Source of the DNA: Kitasatospora sp. NA04385
GTDB taxonomy: Bacteria > Actinomycetota > Actinomycetes > Streptomycetales > Streptomycetaceae
Reading direction: 5' to 3'
DNA length: 64,000 nucleotides
Assembly (NCBI RefSeq): GCF_013364235.1
Contig: NZ_CP054919.1
Span: 2,274,810 to 2,338,809 of the forward strand
Every line of letters starts with the position of its first letter. Positions within the stretch are counted from its first letter, which is position 1. The translations under genes were made by a program, and so were the position numbers. The notes beneath the pieces were generated by a model. It did not search any database. It was not told the origin of the DNA and saw only the letters and a list, made by a program, of their open reading frames with translations. Shown piece after piece: positions 44,564 through 52,877 of this stretch.

Positions 44564-45480
44564 CGACCACCCTCGCCGAATCCGAACCCGGCCCCGGCAC
44601 CGGCCCCGACGCGCCCCCGCCCGCCGCCCCGGCCCGCACCGCCCGCCGCCCCCGCCGGGGCCCGCGCGGCACGCTCGCCACCGCCGCGGTGTACCTGCTG
44701 CTGCTCGCGGCCGTGCTGACGGTGCTCTTCCCGGTCTACTACGTGTTCGCCGGGGCGTTCATGCGCCCGGACGAGATCGCCGACTACCCGCCCGCGCTGG
44801 TGCCGCACTCGCTCACCGGCCGGAACTTCTCCGGCGCCGTGCACGCGGTGCCGCTGGTCCGCCAGTACGCCAACTCGGTGCTGGTGGCGGGCGTGATCAC
44901 CGCGGCGCAGCTGTTCACCTCGGTGCTGGCCGCGTACGCCTTCGTCTTCCTGCCGCTGCGGGCCCGCCGGGTGGTGTTCGGGCTGTTCCTGGCCACCCTG
45001 ATGGTGCCGTGGGAGTCCGTGGTCATCCCCAACTACCTGACGCTGTCCGGCTGGGGGCTGGGCAACACGTACGTCGGGCTGGTGCTGCCGTTCCTGGCCT
45101 CCGCGTTCGGGACGTTCCTGCTGCGGCAGTCGTTCCGGCAGTTCCCGGCCGAACTGCGGGACGCCGCCCGGATCGACGGGGCGGGCCACTGGCGGTTCCT
45201 GTGGCGGATCCTGGTGCCGCTGAACCGGCCGGTGCTGGCGGCGCTCGCCGTCTACGTGTTCCTGTCCGCCTGGAACCAGTACTTCTGGCCGTTGATCATC
45301 ACCCGCACCGCGGAGATGCAGACCCTGCAGATCGGCCTGTCCACGCTGCGCGACTCGGAGATGGCCGACCCCGGCCTGATCCTGGCCGGCGTGGTGCTGT
45401 CGCTGCTGCCCACCCTGGTGCTGGTGCTGTTCGGCCAGCGCTTCATCGTCCGCGGCCTGACCACCGGCGCCGTCCGCTGA
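44560..45480 (+). CDS. Carbohydrate (UgpE/MalG-like) ABC importer permease
   Basis: 306 residues. A Pro/Ala-rich cytoplasmic start of about 35 residues, six membrane segments, and the EAA loop FPAELRDAARIDGAGHWRFLWRILVP. TLMVPWESVVIPNYLTLSGWG and LRQSFRQFPAEL match MalG/UgpE permeases. Coupled to the preceding permease gene by a 4-bp overlap. No ATPase gene is in the operon; in Streptomyces the shared ATPase MsiK serves many such importers. Confidence 0.9.
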   Translation: MTTTLAESEPGPGTGPDAPPPAAPARTARRPRRGPRGTLATAAVYLLLLAAVLTVLFPVYYVFAGAFMRPDEIADYPPALVPHSLTGRNFSGAVHAVPLVRQYANSVLVAGVITAAQLFTSVLAAYAFVFLPLRARRVVFGLFLATLMVPWESVVIPNYLTLSGWGLGNTYVGLVLPFLASAFGTFLLRQSFRQFPAELRDAARIDGAGHWRFLWRILVPLNRPVLAALAVYVFLSAWNQYFWPLIITRTAEMQTLQIGLSTLRDSEMADPGLILAGVVLSLLPTLVLVLFGQRFIVRGLTTGAVR

Positions 45481-45611
45481 CCGACCGGCCACCGCCTACC
45501 GGCCACCGTCCACCGGCACAACTTCCGTGTCGGCGAAGTCTCCTGACGCGCCGTCGCCCCATGTTCCCGCTCGCCTCTCCCGGTACCCGCCCTCGCAGAA
45601 GAGAGAAGCCC

Positions 45612-47000
45612 GTGAAGAAGAGTGCCCGCGCGCTCGCCGCCCTGCTGGTGTCCGGCCTGGCCCTGACGGCCTGTAGTTCCGGCGGTTCCGGCGGCAGTTC
45701 CTCCGGGGACGCCGCCGCGCCCGCCGCCTCCGCCCTCGACCAGGCGTCCGGGGTGACCACCGTCGAGTTCTGGCACTCGATGACGGGCAAGAACGCCGAG
45801 GCGCTGACCGCCCTGGTGAACCAGTTCAACAGCGCGCACCAGGGGAAGATCGAGGTGAAGCCGGTCTTCCAGGGCTCCTACGACGACCTGGTCGCCAAGT
45901 ACAAGGCGTCCGTGCAGCAGAAGGCCACCCCGGCGCTGGTGCAGGTCTACGACATCGGCACCCGCTTCATGATCGACTCCAAGCAGACCGTCCCGGCCCA
46001 GGCCTTCGCCGACCGGGACGGCTACTCGCTGGACGACCTGCAGCCCAACATCCGCAACTACTACTCGGTCGACGGCAAGCTCGCCTCGATGCCGTTCAAC
46101 TCCTCGGTGCCGCTGCTCTACCTGAACACCGACGCCTTCCGGGAGGCCGGCCTCGACCCGGCCCGGCCGCCCGCCACGCTGGCCGAACTCGGCGACCTGG
46201 CCAAGAAGCTGACCAAGAAGGACGGCGGCGGGCAGACCGTCAGGTACGGCTTCGGCGCGGCCGTCTACGGCTGGTTCGTCGAGGAGCTGCTGGCCGAGTC
46301 CGGCTCGCTCTACTGCGACAGCGGCAACGGCCGCACCGGCAAGGCCGCCAAGGTCTCCTTCGACACCGCCAAGGGCGCCGAGATCGTCCAGTGGTGGGCC
46401 GACCTGGTCAAGGGCGGCTACGCGGCCAACACCGGCCGCCAGACCACCGACGCCCAGGCCGCGTTCAAGGCCGGCACGGTGGCCATGCACCTGGAGTCCA
46501 CCGGCGTGCTGCGCGGCTACACCGAGGCCGCCAAGTTCACCGTCGGCACCGCCCCGTTCCCGAAGACCGCCGCCGACGACCAGGGCGGCCCGGTCATCGG
46601 CGGCGCCTCGCTGTGGATCTCCGGGCCGGGCCACTCGGACGCCCAGAAGCGGGCCTCCTGGGAGTTCGAGAAGTTCCTCTCCGCCCCCGAGCAGCAGGCC
46701 GCCTGGCACACCGGCACCGGCTACTTCCCGGTCAACACCAAGGCCCTGGACGTCGCCGCCGACAAGCAGTGGGTCGCCACGTACCCCCAGTTCCAGACCG
46801 CCATCGACCAGTTGGCCGCCACCAAGCCCACCCCCGCCACGGCCGGCTGCCTGCTCGGCGTGATGCCGCAGGCCCGCAAGGGCGTGGAGACCGCGATCGA
46901 GCAGACCGTCTCCGGCTCCAAGACCGCCCAACAGGCCCTGGCCGACGCCGCGAAGGAGCTCCAGCCCGCCATCGACGGCTACAACTCCTCGGTCGGCTGA
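45612..47000 (+). CDS. Extracellular solute-binding lipoprotein of the sugar ABC importer
   Basis: 462 residues from the GTG at 45612. Lipoprotein signal with lipobox LTAC followed by SSGGSGGSSSG. A solute-binding family 1 (UgpB-like) domain: VEFWHSMTGKNAEALTALVNQFN, VYDIGTRFMIDS, LYLNTDAFREAGLDPARPP, LWISGPGHSDAQKRASWEFEKFL. Two Cys (in LYCDSGNG and AGCLLGVM) may form a disulphide. It supplies substrate to the two permeases just upstream. Sequence features lean towards glycerol-3-phosphate-type binding proteins, but the ligand cannot be fixed from sequence. Confidence 0.9.
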   Translation: MKKSARALAALLVSGLALTACSSGGSGGSSSGDAAAPAASALDQASGVTTVEFWHSMTGKNAEALTALVNQFNSAHQGKIEVKPVFQGSYDDLVAKYKASVQQKATPALVQVYDIGTRFMIDSKQTVPAQAFADRDGYSLDDLQPNIRNYYSVDGKLASMPFNSSVPLLYLNTDAFREAGLDPARPPATLAELGDLAKKLTKKDGGGQTVRYGFGAAVYGWFVEELLAESGSLYCDSGNGRTGKAAKVSFDTAKGAEIVQWWADLVKGGYAANTGRQTTDAQAAFKAGTVAMHLESTGVLRGYTEAAKFTVGTAPFPKTAADDQGGPVIGGASLWISGPGHSDAQKRASWEFEKFLSAPEQQAAWHTGTGYFPVNTKALDVAADKQWVATYPQFQTAIDQLAATKPTPATAGCLLGVMPQARKGVETAIEQTVSGSKTAQQALADAAKELQPAIDGYNSSVG

Positions 47001-47142
47001 CCGGTGGCGGACGCGCGATCGTTTGATGACGTACTGTCAGAATTTTTGTGCGTACCCGCCCCTCCTGTTCGACTGTCCTCGCAAGGGTGTATTAATTCTC
47101 CGCTGGATCATCGCGACCCAGTTATCCTTTGGAGGGGGAGAA

Positions 47143-48111
47143 ATGCGTAACAGCATGTTCAAGCGTGCCGCCGCGCTGCTCATCGGCGCCGGCGCCATCG
47201 CCGCGGTCACCATACCCACGGCTTCTGCCGCCCCGGCGCCGGTCCTCGGCACCACGCCCGCACCCATCGTGCACACCATGCCGAAGGCCAAGGCCGCCAA
47301 GGCGAACAAGTCGGCGAAGTCCGCCGCCGCACCCCAGGCCGCGCAGGCCGATGAGACCTACGCCCAGCTGAGCCCGGGGCAGAGCCTGCTGTCCGGCGGC
47401 TCCCTCACCGTCGGCGACACCACCCTGGTGATGCAGGCCGACGGCAACCTGGTGCTCTACTTGAACGCCAACAACGGCAACCACATCCAGGTCCTGTGGA
47501 GCACCGGCACCTGGGGCAACAGCGGCGCCTACGCGATCATGCAGACGGACGGCAACTTCGTCGTCTACAAGCAGGGCGGCGGCTCGACCACCGGCGGCGC
47601 CCTGTGGAGCACCGGCACCTGGGGCAAGCCGAACTCCGTGTTCCTCCTGGTGGACGGCGCCCTGATGCTCGGCGACCTGACCCAGCCGGAGCCGTTCTGG
47701 CACAACGACAGCGGCTTCGTCCTGGCCAAGGTCAACGGCGAGTACGTCGACCAGCCGGCCGACAACCTCCAGGGCAAGCAGGCCCTCGGCGGGAACAACT
47801 GGCTGGAGTCCACCAAGACCATTCTGATCCAGCAGGCCGACGGCAACCTGGTGCTCTACCGCAAGAGCGACGGCGGTGCCATCTGGGCGAGCAACACCTA
47901 CAACCACCCGGGTGCGCTGGCGGTCATGACCGAGAACGGCATCTTCGGCGTGGCCAGCCCGAACGCGACGTACTGGCTGGCCACCACCACGGCCAACTAC
48001 GGCGCGTACGTGAAGGTCCAGGAGGACGGCAACGTCGTGCTCTACAAGCAGGGCGGCGGCCCGACCACCGGCGGCGCCGTGTGGGCCAGCAACACCTGGG
48101 GCCGTTCCTGA
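47143..48111 (+). CDS. Secreted tandem GNA-type (bulb, mannose-binding) lectin protein
   Basis: 322 residues from the ATG at 47143 behind GGAGGGGGAG. Signal peptide about residues 1-29 (RAAALLIGAGAIAAV...ASA), a Lys/Ala-rich linker (KAKAAKANKSAKSAA), then two B-lectin domains (about 70-190 and 215-322). The mannose-binding motif QxDxNxVxY appears as QADGNLVLY, QTDGNFVVY, QADGNLVLY and QEDGNVVLY, two per domain. Two-domain proteins of this kind include the LlpA lectin-like bacteriocins, which bind polysaccharide of rival cells; other GNA-type lectins bind self or host glycans. No protease or hydrolase domain is fused. The upstream 140 bp are AT-richer than the surroundings. Confidence 0.88.
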   Translation: MRNSMFKRAAALLIGAGAIAAVTIPTASAAPAPVLGTTPAPIVHTMPKAKAAKANKSAKSAAAPQAAQADETYAQLSPGQSLLSGGSLTVGDTTLVMQADGNLVLYLNANNGNHIQVLWSTGTWGNSGAYAIMQTDGNFVVYKQGGGSTTGGALWSTGTWGKPNSVFLLVDGALMLGDLTQPEPFWHNDSGFVLAKVNGEYVDQPADNLQGKQALGGNNWLESTKTILIQQADGNLVLYRKSDGGAIWASNTYNHPGALAVMTENGIFGVASPNATYWLATTTANYGAYVKVQEDGNVVLYKQGGGPTTGGAVWASNTWGRS

Positions 48112-48171
48112 CCCCACCGGGCACCGGGTCACCGGCGCCTGGAGCGGACGGAAAACCGCAGTGAAGCATAG

Positions 48172-48203
48172 GTGGGGAGCGGCCGTCCGCGGCCGCTCCC
48201 CAC
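48172..48203 (+). terminator. Terminator hairpin after the lectin gene
   Basis: A 13-bp perfect stem (48172-48184 with 48191-48203) around a 6-base loop, 60 bp after the lectin stop. No T tract. Confidence 0.7.
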
Positions 48204-48318
48204 GGCGTTGCCGAGTTCTCCCCCGACGGGCCGGCCCCGTCGGGGGGATGATTCCGGGCGGCGACTTCCGTATCGCCCACGATCGACCTCGGGAAAGCGC
48301 GCCGGGAAAGGGACGGAA

Positions 48319-48350
48319 ACGGCCCGGACGCGGTTGCGCGTCCGGGCCGT
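48319..48350 (-). terminator. Terminator of the RNase P RNA gene
   Basis: A perfect 14-bp inverted repeat (48319-48332 with 48337-48350) around a 4-base loop. It lies directly beyond the RNA's 3' end on the minus strand and is followed there by TTCCGTCC. Confidence 0.75.
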
Positions 48351-48363
48351 TCGAGGCGGAGGC

Positions 48364-48773
48364 GGCGGACGAGTCGGCCTGTACGCCGGGTTCTGTCTCC
48401 CGGGCCGCTCGCGCGGCCGGGGGAGGCGGCCATCCATCTAGGGCTGCCGTTGCCGACAGCCTCGTGCGGTCTACCCGCGAGCTCGGGCGAGCAGCCCTCG
48501 AACACCCGCGCACGGTGCCCGGGGGCACCGATCTTGACCTTGCTCCGAGTGGGGTTTACCGAGCCGGCCGAGTCACCTCGGTCGCTGGTGGTCTCTTACA
48601 CCACCGTTTCACCCTTACCTGCCGCCGGAGCGGCAGGCGGTCTGCTTTCTGTGGCACTGTCCCGCGGGTCACCCCGGGTGGGCGTTACCCACCACCCTGC
48701 TCTGTGGAGCCCGGACGTTCCTCGGCGAGCCCCCGAAGGGACCCGACGCGACCGCCCGGCCGGCTCGTCCGCC
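48364..48773 (-). ncRNA. rnpB: RNase P RNA (type A)
   Basis: Catalytic RNA of RNase P, which removes 5' leaders from tRNA precursors. Read on the minus strand, the 5' end GGCGGACGAG (from 48773) pairs with the 3' end CTCGTCCGCC (to 48364), forming helix P1. Conserved core pieces are present: GGAACGTCCGGGCTCC and the CAGGGTGGTGGGTAACGCCC block near the 5' end, ACAGAAAGCAGACCGCC, GGTAAGGGTGAAACGGTGG, GCAAGGTCAAGATCGG and the terminal AGACAGAACCCGGCGTACAG. Size about 410 nt is normal. Open frames across this region on either strand are not genes. Confidence 0.95.
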
Positions 48774-48837
48774 GTACTGGTCATCGTAGCCGCTCGGCGG
48801 AGTGCTCCCGCACGCCGCCCGCCGGAGGGCCGGTCGG

Positions 48838-50304
48838 TCAGCGGGCCTGCCCGGCGGGGTCCGGCCGGACGCCCCGGGGCTGCTGGTCGAAGCGGGCGGC
48901 GACCCGGGCCGCGGTGGCGGTGGCCCAGGGGGTGGTGGTGAGCAGGCCGAGGAGCAGGACGGTCAGGCCCAGGCCGGTGATGATCCACCAGCCGGCGTGG
49001 GTGGCGGGGGTGAAGCCGCCGGCCGAGACGACCGCGCTGGTGACCACGGTGCCGATCACCGCGACGCCCAGCGACTGGCCGACCTGGCGGCTGGTGGAGG
49101 CGACCGCGGCGGCCACCCCGGCCTGGGACAGCGGCATGCCGGAGACCGCGGAGTTGGTGATCGGGGCGTTGACCAGGCCGAAGCCGACGCCGAACAGGGC
49201 GTACGCGGGCAGCAGCAGGAGCGCGGAGGAGTCGTCGGTCAGCCGGGTCAGCAGCAGTCCGCTGGCCGCGATCGCCGCGCCGGCCACCAGCAGCGGCAGG
49301 CGCGGGCCGCGGCCGGCCACGATCCGGCCGGACAGCGGGGCGGCGAGCAGAGTGAGGCCGGCCATCGGGAGCGTCCACAGGCCGGCCACCACCGGGGTGT
49401 AGTGCCGGACCTCCTGGAGGTAGAGGGTGTTGAGGAAGAGGAAGCCGCCGAGCGCCGCGAACGCGCACACCGCGGTGACGGTGGCGCCGGCGAACGGGGC
49501 GCTGCGGAAGAACCGGGGGTCGATCAGCGGCTCGGCGACCCGCCGCTCCCACAGCGGGAAGGCGACCAGCGCGGCGACCGCGAGCACGGCCAGGACGAGG
49601 ATGCCGGGCGAGGTCCAGCCGTGGCCGGGACCCTCGATGATCGCGGCGGTGCCGCAGCCCAGCAGCACCAGCATCAGCAACTGCCCGACCGGGTCGAGCC
49701 GGCGGGCCCGGGGCGCCCGGGACTCCGGGACGTACCGGTGGGTCAGCAGGCAGGCGGCCAGGCCGACCGGCACGTTGATCAGGAAGATCGACGGCCAGCC
49801 CGCGGTGTCCACCAGGAAGCCGCCGATCAGCGGGCCCAGCGCCATGCTGATGCCGACCACGCCGCCCCAGACGCCGATCGCCCGGGCCCGTTCCTTCGGG
49901 TCGGTGAAGGTGTTGGTGATGATCGACATCGCCACCGGGTTCATCATCGAGCCGCCGACCGCCTGCACCGCGCGGAAGCCGATCAGCCAGCCGAGCCCGG
50001 GGGCGAGGCTGCACAGCAGCGAGCCGAGCACGAACAGCACCAGCCCGGTCATGAAGACCCGCTTGCGGCCGATCCGGTCGGCCACCGAGCCGGAGAGCAT
50101 CAGCAGCGAGGCCAGCACCAGGGTGTAGGCGTCGATCACCCACTGCAGGCCGGAGGCGGGCGCGTCCAGGTCCGTGCGGATCGAGGGCAGCGCGATGTTC
50201 ACGACGGTGTTGTCCAGGCCGACGATGAACAGGCTGAGGCAGCAGATGGCCAGGATCAGCAGCCTGTGACGGCGGTCCGGCGCGGTGATCGATCGGCTCA
50301 TCAT
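48838..50304 (-). CDS. MFS exporter, DHA2 (EmrB/QacA) family
   Basis: 488 residues. About 14 membrane segments; LSLFIVGLDNTVVNIALPSI in helix 1, GSVADRIGRKRVFMTGL (motif A), and VGISMALGPLIGGFLVDTAGWPSIFLINVPVG (motif C), as in multidrug antiporters. Start taken at the ATG at 50304 (another at 50301); the frame stays open to 50325. GGTGGGA is the nearest ribosome-like site. No regulator gene is adjacent; the RNase P RNA gene lies just downstream. Confidence 0.88.
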   Translation of the reverse strand: MMSRSITAPDRRHRLLILAICCLSLFIVGLDNTVVNIALPSIRTDLDAPASGLQWVIDAYTLVLASLLMLSGSVADRIGRKRVFMTGLVLFVLGSLLCSLAPGLGWLIGFRAVQAVGGSMMNPVAMSIITNTFTDPKERARAIGVWGGVVGISMALGPLIGGFLVDTAGWPSIFLINVPVGLAACLLTHRYVPESRAPRARRLDPVGQLLMLVLLGCGTAAIIEGPGHGWTSPGILVLAVLAVAALVAFPLWERRVAEPLIDPRFFRSAPFAGATVTAVCAFAALGGFLFLNTLYLQEVRHYTPVVAGLWTLPMAGLTLLAAPLSGRIVAGRGPRLPLLVAGAAIAASGLLLTRLTDDSSALLLLPAYALFGVGFGLVNAPITNSAVSGMPLSQAGVAAAVASTSRQVGQSLGVAVIGTVVTSAVVSAGGFTPATHAGWWIITGLGLTVLLLGLLTTTPWATATAARVAARFDQQPRGVRPDPAGQAR

Positions 50305-50340
50305 CCGATCATCCCACCATCTCATGAACGAATCCTGGGA

Positions 50341-51794
50341 CTACCCGGCGGCCGCCAGCGCGAACCGGACGGTGCGGGTGGCCGGATCGGCCAGGGTCAG
50401 CCGGACGGTGACCCGATGGCCCAGCGGCAGCCGGTCGGGGGCGTCGCACTTGGCGACCACCGCCGGGTCGCGCAGCTGCACCGTGCCCACGGTGGGACGG
50501 CGCTCGTCCACGTCGACCACCACCGCCTCGAACTCCTCGCCCTCCCGGCCGCGCAGCAGCTCGGTCTCCACCAGGTCCACGCAGGCCCGCTCCACCTCGT
50601 GGGCCCGCCGGTCGCCCGACTCCATCAGCCCCGGCACCAGCGGCAGGGCGTCCCGCACCCAGCCCGGCACGTCGGTGCCGCCCGCCACCGCCGCGCAGAT
50701 CTCCAGCGCGTACCGGTCGCCGAGCCGGCGCAGCGGCGCGGTGCAGTGCGCGTACGGGGCGGCCAGCGCGGCGTGGCCCGGGTCGGCGGGGGGGCGGTGC
50801 CGCGGGCGGTGTCGAAGGCCCGGTACCCGGCGCCGCGCAGCAGGCCGGTGCACTCGCTGAGGAAGGCGGCGTCGGCGGTGCGGCCCGGGTCCAGCGAGCG
50901 GATCAGCGCCGGGTAGGGCAGCTCCGGCGGCCAGTGCACGCCGAGCGCGGCGGCGGTGCGGCGCAGCCTGGCGTACGCGGACTCGGGGGCGGCCGGCAGG
51001 GTGCGCAGCAGGCCGGTCCCGGCGTCCAGCATCAGCTCGGCGGCGGCCATCCCGGTCAGCAGCGAGACCTGCGCGTTCCAGCCCTCCGCGGGGCGCGGCG
51101 CCCGGTAGCCGAGCCGGTAGCCGCCGTCCTCGGCGCTCACCTCCTGCTCGGGCACGGGCAGGCTGACGCCGCCGCGCTCCCGCTCCTGCGCCTCGCGCAG
51201 GGCGCCGATCTCCGCGAGCAGGGCCAGCTGCTCGTCGGCCCGGCCCGCGTCGATCCGGGTCTGGACGCCCGCGTAGTCGAGCCGGCGCCGGGAGCGGACC
51301 CGGGCCCGGCGCAGGTCGGCCAGCACCAGGGCGCCGTCCGCGTCCAGGTCGAGCTGCCAGAGCAGGGCAGGCCGCAGCTCCCCGGGCAGCAGGCTGGCCG
51401 CCCCCTCGGAGAGCCGGGCCGGGTGCAGCGGCACGTTCCCGTCCGGGAAGTACAGCGTCTGCACCCGGTGCGCGGCCTCGGTGTCGACCGCCCCGCCCGG
51501 CGTGACGTACGCGCCGACGTCGGCGATCGCGTAGTGCACCCGGTAGCCGGTGCCCCGGCGCGACAGCTGCATCGCCTGGTCGAGGTCCCGGGAGTCCGGC
51601 GGATCGAGGGTGAACAGGTCCAGGTCGGTGGCGTCGAACTCCGGCAGCCGGGGCAGCGCGGCGGCCCGGTCGGCCTCCGCGAGCACCTCCGGCGACCAGT
51701 CGGTGCGGATCTCCAGTCGGGTCCTGAGGTCGGCGAGCTCGGTGTTGATCCTGGCGGTCTGGGCGGCCCGGACGCTGAGGTGTCGGCGCGGCAT
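50341..51794 (-). pseudogene. RNB-domain (RNase II/R-like) ribonuclease with a frameshift at a G7 run
   Basis: 3'-5' exoribonuclease family. From the ATG at 51794 the protein runs MPRRHLSVRAAQTARINTEL through an RNB domain with the catalytic Asp cluster FDATDLDLFTLDPPDSRDLDQAM (about residue 55; the motif is split here for length: DATDLDLFTLDPPDS then RDLDQAM). After YRAFDTARGTAPP the frame breaks at 50788-50794, seven G on the plus strand. The other frame continues as GHAALAAPYAHCTAPLRRLG to the stop at 50341. One extra base in the run restores about 484 residues with the expected C-terminal half. Could be a homopolymer sequencing error, a phase-variable tract or a true pseudogene. Confidence 0.8.
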
Positions 51795-52061
51795 GGTCGC
51801 AGCGTAAGCGGCGGTGGCGTGGAAGGCGCGCTGAAACAGCCCTGAAGGCGGTTGTGGCGTACGGGGATTGACCGTGCGGAGGGGCCCGGCAACGACGCCG
51901 CCGCGTCCGCGCTCTCCGCTCCCCGCCCGCCACCAGCCGGACCCCGCCCGGGCCCGCGCTCCGCGCTCCCCCGGGCGGGTGGGCCGGGATTCGGGGGGTG
52001 GGCGGCGAGGTCGTTAGGGTGGTCGGGTTCGGGTGCCACAGGTTGTTGAAGGGGTGTTGTC

Positions 52062-52859
52062 GTGCTGGTTCTGCTGCCGCCGTCGGAGGGGAAGGCCGCG
52101 CCGGAGGCGGGGGCGCCGGTCGAACTGGCGGGGCTGTCGCTGCCGGGGCTGGCCGGGGCGCGGCGGCGGGTGCTCGACGCGCTGGTGGAGCTGTGCGCCG
52201 GGGACGCGGAGCGGGCGGCCGGGGTGCTGGGGCTGAGCGCGGGGCTGCGCGGGGAGGTGGCCAAGAACGCCGGTCTGCCGACGGCGGGGGCCCGTCCGGC
52301 GGGCGAGGTGTACACCGGGGTGCTGTTCGACAACCTGGGCCTGGCCAAGCTGGACGAGGCGGCGTACGCCCGGGCGGAGCGTTCGCTGCTGGTGTTCTCG
52401 GGGCTGTGGGGCGCGGTGCGGATCGGTGACCGGATCCCGCCGTACCGCTGCTCGATGGGCGTGAAGCTGCCGCCGCTGGGCGCGCTGGGCGCGTACTGGC
52501 GGGGCGAGCTGGCCGCGGTGCTGCCGGAGGTCGCGGACGGCCTGGTGCTGGACCTGCGCAGTGCGGCGTACGCGGCGGCGTGGAAGCCCGCGGGGGAGGT
52601 CGCGGGCCGGACGGTGACGGTGCGGGTGCTGCAGGAGCGCGAGGTGGACGGGGTGCTGAAGCGCTCGGTGGTGTCGCACTTCAACAAGGCGACCAAGGGC
52701 CGGCTGGTGCGCGACCTGCTCACGGCGGGCCTGGAGCCGGCCGTACCCGGTGAACTGGTGGACGCGCTGGAGCAGTTGGGCCACCGGGTGGAGGTCTCGG
52801 CGCGCGGCACCGACCGCAAGCCGTGGCAGTTGGACGTCGTGGTGACCGACGTCCACTGA
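52062..52859 (+). CDS. yaaA: YaaA (DUF328/UPF0246) peroxide-stress family protein
   Basis: 265 residues from the GTG at 52062. Begins LVLLPPSEGKAAPEAGAPV, the family's PPSKG-like start (Ser-Glu-Gly-Lys), and contains GVLFDNLGLAKLD, LLVFSGLWGAVRIGDRIPPYRCSMGVKLPP and the C-terminal VSHFNKATKGRLVRDLL, all typical. In E. coli YaaA lowers intracellular free iron during peroxide stress and binds DNA. Single gene, convergent with the RNase H/CobC operon. Confidence 0.92.
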   Translation: MLVLLPPSEGKAAPEAGAPVELAGLSLPGLAGARRRVLDALVELCAGDAERAAGVLGLSAGLRGEVAKNAGLPTAGARPAGEVYTGVLFDNLGLAKLDEAAYARAERSLLVFSGLWGAVRIGDRIPPYRCSMGVKLPPLGALGAYWRGELAAVLPEVADGLVLDLRSAAYAAAWKPAGEVAGRTVTVRVLQEREVDGVLKRSVVSHFNKATKGRLVRDLLTAGLEPAVPGELVDALEQLGHRVEVSARGTDRKPWQLDVVVTDVH

Positions 52860-52877
52860 GCGGCGGCCCGCGGCGCC

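Noticed and set aside
48161..49402. Open frames across the 48.1-49.4 kb region
   Set aside because: They cross the RNase P RNA and the 3' part of the MFS gene; the RNA's conserved core and P1 pairing explain this DNA.
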